Assembly (NCBI RefSeq): GCF_003711105.1
Contig: NZ_CP023865.1
Coordinates: forward strand, 4,241,001 to 4,305,000
Source: Actinoplanes teichomyceticus ATCC 31121
GTDB lineage: Bacteria > Actinomycetota > Actinomycetes > Mycobacteriales > Micromonosporaceae
DNA length: 64,000 nt
Direction: 5' to 3'
Shown: piece by piece, positions 60,745-64,000 of the stretch
Layout: each line of letters opens with the position of its first letter
How positions within the stretch are numbered: position 1 is the stretch's first letter
Made by a program: the position numbers and the translations under genes
Notes under the pieces: generated by a model
Databases searched by the model: none
What the model saw: the letters and a program-made list of their open reading frames with translations, nothing else
Told to the model about the DNA's origin: nothing

Positions 60745-60772
60745 CCGGCACTCCCGCACGCCTGAGTGCCGG
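60745..60772 (+). promoter_or_regulatory. 5'-leader hairpin upstream of precursor peptide
   Basis: CCGGCACTC paired with GAGTGCCGG (10-nt loop), about 18 bp before the ribosome binding site of the peptide gene. Could be an RNA stability or attenuation element, or the end of an upstream transcript. Confidence 0.45.
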
Positions 60773-60800
60773 CTTCACCGAGCAGCGAGAGGAGGAAACC

Positions 60801-60884
60801 ATGCAGAAGAGCGTCGTGCTCAACGATCCGCAGTCCGAACGGAGTGTCGCGTCCGTCGAGGTCAGCGTGACGGTGAAGTTCTGA
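60801..60884 (+). CDS. putative RiPP precursor peptide (27 aa)
   Basis: ATG 60801 directly follows a strong AGAGGAGGAAACC ribosome binding site. The peptide begins MQKSVVLNDPQSERSV and ends ASVEVSVTVKF. The N-terminal half has leader-like charged residues (KS..LNDPQSER); the C-terminal half alternates Val with polar residues (VxSVEVSVTVKF), with no Cys and few bulky residues. It lies 88 bp upstream of a radical-SAM RiPP maturase in the same direction, separated by a stable hairpin. No cleavage motif such as GG is visible. Assignment as precursor is inference from context, size and ribosome binding site. Confidence 0.65.
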   Translation: MQKSVVLNDPQSERSVASVEVSVTVKF

Positions 60885-60916
60885 TCCGGAACGCCTGAAC
60901 CGGACGGCCGGTCACG

Positions 60917-60951
60917 CGTTCCCGGTGCGGTCACCGATCGCACCGGGAACG
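60917..60951 (+). terminator. hairpin between precursor peptide and maturase (attenuator/processing stem)
   Basis: A 13-bp perfect stem: CGTTCCCGGTGCG pairs with CGCACCGGGAACG around GTCACCGAT, 32 bp after the peptide stop and 22 bp before the maturase ATG. Such stems after precursor genes usually give high precursor mRNA relative to downstream enzymes. Confidence 0.8.
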
Positions 60952-60972
60952 TCAGGTCCCTTTGGAGAGCTG

Positions 60973-62898
60973 ATGAAAATCACACTGGTAGGCATGCCGT
61001 GGGCCACGATCGCCACCCCGTCGCTGGCCCTGGGCATTCTCGCGCGACGCATCGCGGACGCTTTCCCGCAGGCCGACCTGACGACCGTCTACGCGAACAT
61101 CGACTTCGCGGACTGGATGGACCAGCAGGGCGGATACGGCTCCGCGGAGTTCAACTTCTTCTCGCTGCAGAGCTACTTCATGGGCTGCGGCGACTGGGTG
61201 TTCTCCTCGGCCCTGTACGACGACCCGCAGTGGCGGGTCGACGAATTCACCAGGATCATGACCGGCCGGATCAGCGACCGCCAGCTCGAGACGTCGCTCC
61301 GGTTGCACCGCACCGTGCCGGCCTTCGTCGACGCGATGGCCCACCGCATCGTCGCCGACGGCCCCGACCTGGTCGGCGCCACCTCGACGTTCCAGCAGAA
61401 CGTCGCCTCGCTGGCGCTGCTGCGCCGGATCAAACAACTGGCGCCGGCCACCATGACGGTGATGGGCGGCGCGAACTGCGACGGCCCGCAGGGCGAGGCG
61501 CTGCACCGCAACTTCGACTGCCTCGACTACGTCGTACGCGGCGAGGCGGAACGCACCGTCGTCCAGCTGGTCGAGGCGCTGCACACCACCGGCCGCGACG
61601 ACCTGTCCGGCATCGCCGGACTGTGCTGGCGGCGCGACGGCGCGAGTGTGAGCAACCCGCCGAGCCGGCAACTGCTGTCGCCGGCGGAGATTCCCACCCC
61701 CGACTTCGACCCGTACTTCGAGCGGTTCCGGCGCTCGCGGGTGCAGTCCTGGTTCGAGCCCGTGCTGGTCGTCGAGGGCGCGCGCGGCTGCTGGTGGGGC
61801 GAGAAGCACCACTGCACGTTCTGCGGGCTCAACGGCTCGGCGATGACGTTCCGCAGCAAGAGCCCGCACACCTACCTCGAGGAGATCCTGCACCTGGCCG
61901 GCCGCCACCACGTGCTGGACTTCTACGCGGTGGACAACATCCTGGAGATGTCGTTCCTGGACTCGGTGCTGTCCAAGCTCGCCGAGGCCCCGTTCGACCT
62001 GCGGATGCAGTACGAGGTCAAGTCGAACATGACCATGTCGCAGATCGTGCGGTTGCGCGACGCCGGGGTGGTCAGTGTCCAGCCCGGGATCGAGAACCTG
62101 AGCTCCCGGGTCCTGAAGATCATGGACAAGGGCGTCAGCGGCACCCACAACGTGCGGTTCCTGCGCGACGCGGAGAGCAACGGGATGTCGGTGGCCTGGA
62201 ACTACCTGTACGGCTTCCCCGGCGAGGCGCCCGAGGACTACGAGCCGATCATGGAGCAGCTGCCGGCCCTGCACCACCTGCACCCGCCGACCGGCGCGAA
62301 CCGAATCGCCCTGGAACGGTTCAGCCCCTACTTCGACCGGCCCGAGCTGGGCTTCGCCGGCCGGCGCCCGCACTGGCAGTACTCGCTCATCTACGATCTG
62401 CCCGACCGCGAGCTGGCCGACCTGGCGTACCTGTTCGAGACCGACGACCAGGGCATCGACGCGAAGCTGGCGGACCGGCTGGAGAGCGCTCTGGAGGAAT
62501 GGTCGGGCCACTACGTCCTGAGCAGGCTGAGCTATGCCGACGACGGCGCGCGGATCCGGCTCGTCAACTCCCGGCCCGGGTTCGCCTGGCGCGAGCTGAC
62601 CCTGTCGGACCCCACCGAGCGGGCGCTGTTCCACGCCCTGGCCGACCCCCGATCCCTGCCGCACCTGGTCCGCCTCGCCGGTGGCCCGGACGCCGGATGG
62701 CCCGGGGAACGGGTCGCCGAGCTGCTGCAAGACTGGCGCCGGCTCGGGCTGATCTTCGTCGAGGCCGATCGTGCGGTGCGGCTGGCCACCGAGGACGAGA
62801 ACCAGTTGATGCTGCGGATCCGGCACGAGACGGACACGTCCGGCGGTCCGGAGCTGGCGTTCGAGCAGGCCGGGGAGTTCACGTGCGTAGACATCTGA
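60973..62898 (+). CDS. B12-binding/radical SAM RiPP maturase ('RiPP maturation radical SAM protein 1' family)
   Basis: 641 residues from ATG 60973 (TTTGGAGAGCTG upstream). The N-terminal cobalamin-binding-like Rossmann domain reads MKITLVGMPWATIATPSLALGILARRIADAFPQAD...VGATSTFQQNVASLALLRRIKQLAPATMTVMGGANCDGPQGEALHRNF. The radical SAM core follows from about residue 260, with the Cys motif ARGCWWGEKHHCTFCGLNG (CX7CX2C, the form typical of this family) and HVLDFYAVDNILEMSFL, QPGIENLSSRVLKIMDKG, NYLYGFPGE. A C-terminal domain of about 220 residues holds winged-helix-like segments. Related enzymes C-methylate or otherwise modify unactivated carbons in precursor peptides. Its target here is likely the peptide at 60801. 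Confidence 0.93.
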   Translation: MKITLVGMPWATIATPSLALGILARRIADAFPQADLTTVYANIDFADWMDQQGGYGSAEFNFFSLQSYFMGCGDWVFSSALYDDPQWRVDEFTRIMTGRISDRQLETSLRLHRTVPAFVDAMAHRIVADGPDLVGATSTFQQNVASLALLRRIKQLAPATMTVMGGANCDGPQGEALHRNFDCLDYVVRGEAERTVVQLVEALHTTGRDDLSGIAGLCWRRDGASVSNPPSRQLLSPAEIPTPDFDPYFERFRRSRVQSWFEPVLVVEGARGCWWGEKHHCTFCGLNGSAMTFRSKSPHTYLEEILHLAGRHHVLDFYAVDNILEMSFLDSVLSKLAEAPFDLRMQYEVKSNMTMSQIVRLRDAGVVSVQPGIENLSSRVLKIMDKGVSGTHNVRFLRDAESNGMSVAWNYLYGFPGEAPEDYEPIMEQLPALHHLHPPTGANRIALERFSPYFDRPELGFAGRRPHWQYSLIYDLPDRELADLAYLFETDDQGIDAKLADRLESALEEWSGHYVLSRLSYADDGARIRLVNSRPGFAWRELTLSDPTERALFHALADPRSLPHLVRLAGGPDAGWPGERVAELLQDWRRLGLIFVEADRAVRLATEDENQLMLRIRHETDTSGGPELAFEQAGEFTCVDI

Positions 62899-63458
62899 CG
62901 GTGGCCCCGCCGGCGCCGGCCGGCGAGCGGGTGCGGGAGCTGTACCGCGGCGGGATCCGGTCGGTGGCGCTGGACGAGCCGATCTCGCTGCGCTCCCCCG
63001 AGCCGCGCGACCTGCACGCCCTCGACTTCGTCCGGGTCGCCACCGCGCGCGGGCTGCTGGTGCGCTGGCACCTGCGTACCGGCCGGCGGGCCGACCCGGA
63101 GCTCGTCGCCCGGGACCTGACCCACCTGCAGCCGCCGGCCTCCCTGGACGGCCGGGGGTCGCAGGAGCGGCTGCGCGAGTGGCACCGCAGGTTCTACATC
63201 GGGCGCTGCGTCTGGCGCCGGGGCCCCGGGTTCGTGCAGATCCGGGATCGCCGCGACGGCGTGCTGCAACTGTTCGACCTGTCCGAGGACGACTACGTGC
63301 GCGCGGTCCTGCAGCTGGAACAGCAGCGGGCCGCGGAGGTCGACCCGCAGGTGCTGGACGCGATGCGCGACGAACGGCTGGTGCTGCGCCTGGGCGACCT
63401 GGACTGGTGGGCGCCCGCTTTGATCGACCGCTGGCCGGTGCCGTCGATGGTGCTGTGA
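62883..63458 (+). CDS. DUF5825-family protein (RiPP operon partner)
   Basis: 191 residues from GTG 62883 (GGGGAG 5-6 nt upstream), overlapping the maturase gene by 16 nt. VRRHLTVAPPAPAGERVRELYRGGIRSVALDEPISLRSPEPRDLHALDFVRVATARGLLVRWHL ... REWHRRFYIGRCVWRRGPGFVQIRDRRDGVLQLFDLSEDDYVRAVLQLEQ ... LGDLDWWAPALIDRWPVPSMVL. The sequence looks like the DUF5825 proteins found next to radical SAM maturases in actinomycetes; that placement is from memory. The 'GPGFVQIRD' segment and charged N-terminus could make it a peptide-recognition partner. No enzyme motif. Confidence 0.75.
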   Translation: MRRHLTVAPPAPAGERVRELYRGGIRSVALDEPISLRSPEPRDLHALDFVRVATARGLLVRWHLRTGRRADPELVARDLTHLQPPASLDGRGSQERLREWHRRFYIGRCVWRRGPGFVQIRDRRDGVLQLFDLSEDDYVRAVLQLEQQRAAEVDPQVLDAMRDERLVLRLGDLDWWAPALIDRWPVPSMVL

Positions 63459-63486
63459 CCGTTGCGACGAGGGACGAGGAGACGAC

Positions 63487-63828
63487 GTGGTCGACCAGAT
63501 CGCCGCCGCGGTGCTGGCCTGCGCGGTGCTGGGCCTGCTGGTGTGGCGCGGATTCTTCACCCCGCCCGGCTCGTTCGGGTCCTGGGCGATGTTCTCGCAC
63601 ATCAGCGCGTACCGGGCCCGGCTGCGCGACAGCACCGACGACGCGCCGATCTCCCCGTGGGACTACGAGCTGCGACACGACCACTTCAACTCCGCCGCCG
63701 GTCTCGGCTCGCTGGTGACCTACCTGGAGCAGGAGCGCGGCCGGCACGTGGTCGGCGAGGGCGTCGTGCTGCTGCCGTTCCGCTACGTGAAGGTCGCGGT
63801 CCGCAACGGCGAGGTGGTCCGTGCCTGA
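63487..63828 (+). CDS. membrane-anchored hypothetical protein of the RiPP operon
   Basis: 113 residues from GTG 63487 behind GAGGAGACGAC. One N-terminal helix (MVDQIAAAVLACAVLGLLVWRGFF) anchors a soluble domain: TPPGSFGSWAMFSHISAYRARLRDSTDDAPISPWDYELRHDHFNSAAGLGSLVTYLEQERGRHVVGEGVVLLPFRYVKVAVRNGEVVRA. The SFGSWAMFSHISAYRARLRD stretch resembles small proteins that accompany HTTM-type membrane proteins in actinobacterial peptide operons. No motif gives a function. It overlaps the next gene by 8 nt. Confidence 0.8.
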   Translation: MVDQIAAAVLACAVLGLLVWRGFFTPPGSFGSWAMFSHISAYRARLRDSTDDAPISPWDYELRHDHFNSAAGLGSLVTYLEQERGRHVVGEGVVLLPFRYVKVAVRNGEVVRA

Positions 63829-64000
63829 CCTGTTACCCATCGGCGGTACGACGGCCGGTCCGGCGCTGTGCCTGTTCCGCCTGATCCTGGGCGTCGCCCT
63901 GCTCTGGAAGATCATCGCGGATCACCGGTTCGGCATGGCCCGGTTCTTCGACCTCGATCCGAAGTCGCTGCTGCGCTGGCGCTACGAGCGCGACGAGATG
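63821..64000 (+). CDS. multi-pass membrane protein, N-terminal part (HTTM-like), truncated by window edge
   Basis: GTG 63821 gives MPDLLPIGGTTAGPALCLFRLILGVALLWKIIADHRFGMARFFDLDPKSLLRWRYERDEM and continues beyond the window. The first helix (ALCLFRLILGVALLWKIIAD) followed by a polar loop with Arg is like the N-terminus of HTTM (vitamin-K-dependent carboxylase-like) membrane proteins. The 8-nt overlap with the preceding gene places it in the same operon. Confidence 0.6.
   Translation, partial: MPDLLPIGGTTAGPALCLFRLILGVALLWKIIADHRFGMARFFDLDPKSLLRWRYERDEM

Noticed and set aside
60952..63915. 987-codon minus-strand open frame across the RiPP operon
   Set aside because: Shadow of the maturase and DUF5825 genes; no protein family, no start signal, repetitive low-complexity translation.
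1..64000. CRISPR arrays or long tandem repeats
   Set aside because: No regularly spaced repeats of 20-40 bp were seen; only the 36-bp direct repeat pair at 16.9 kb.

Overview
High-GC actinobacterial DNA, most likely from the Micromonosporaceae (Actinoplanes-like). The evidence is the very strong G/C third-position bias, frequent GTG starts, GTGA/ATGA stop-start overlaps, a canonical CebR cellulase operator, DUF574, DUF1918 and DUF5825 proteins, an AfsR-type regulator, and a methyl-accepting chemotaxis protein (suggesting a motile actinomycete). No rRNA, tRNA or CRISPR was recognised.

Layout. 0-8 kb: the 3' part of an AfsR-like NB-ARC/TPR regulator, a secreted SH3-like protein broken by a nonsense codon, a frameshifted integrase, two hypothetical genes and a chemotaxis receptor. 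8.3-11.1 kb: a chromate resistance operon (LMW-phosphatase-like gene, split chrB, chrA) preceded by an 18-bp palindrome. 11.1-18.4 kb: a mobile-element graveyard (Tn3 transposase and resolvase pieces, IS701, ISL3 and IS5 remnants, broken CAP, ABC-ATPase and PepSY genes) with a few intact genes between (XRE regulator, SDR, NmrA-like oxidoreductase). 18.5-25.4 kb: secreted proteins (a RICIN/beta-helix carbohydrate enzyme, a CebR-controlled CBM2-GH5 cellulase, a META protein, a RICIN lectin).

27-47 kb is a hydrogen/hypoxia-type island. It holds hypFCDE, a ferritin-like protein, DUF1918, two type II P-type ATPases, universal stress proteins, and a complete group-3b-like [NiFe] hydrogenase operon (Fe-S beta subunit, cNMP-binding protein, flavin gamma subunit, small and large subunits, maturation protease). 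A CBS-BON protein, another universal stress protein and a flavodoxin follow at 56.5-58.7 kb. The set resembles the mycobacterial DosR dormancy regulon. No hypA, hypB or DosR-type regulator gene is visible.

47-60 kb is a mix of hypothetical proteins, an RNA methyltransferase, oxidoreductases with clear upstream operators, several frameshifted genes, a DUF574 methyltransferase, and a ferredoxin coupled to a deleted P450. From 60.7 kb to the right edge runs the most interesting locus, a RiPP operon. It comprises a 27-residue precursor-like peptide with a strong ribosome binding site, a 13-bp stem hairpin, a B12/radical-SAM maturase of the 'RiPP maturation radical SAM protein 1' type, a DUF5825 protein, a membrane-anchored protein and the start of another membrane protein. 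The peptide is too short for routine gene calling and its core shows an alternating Val pattern.
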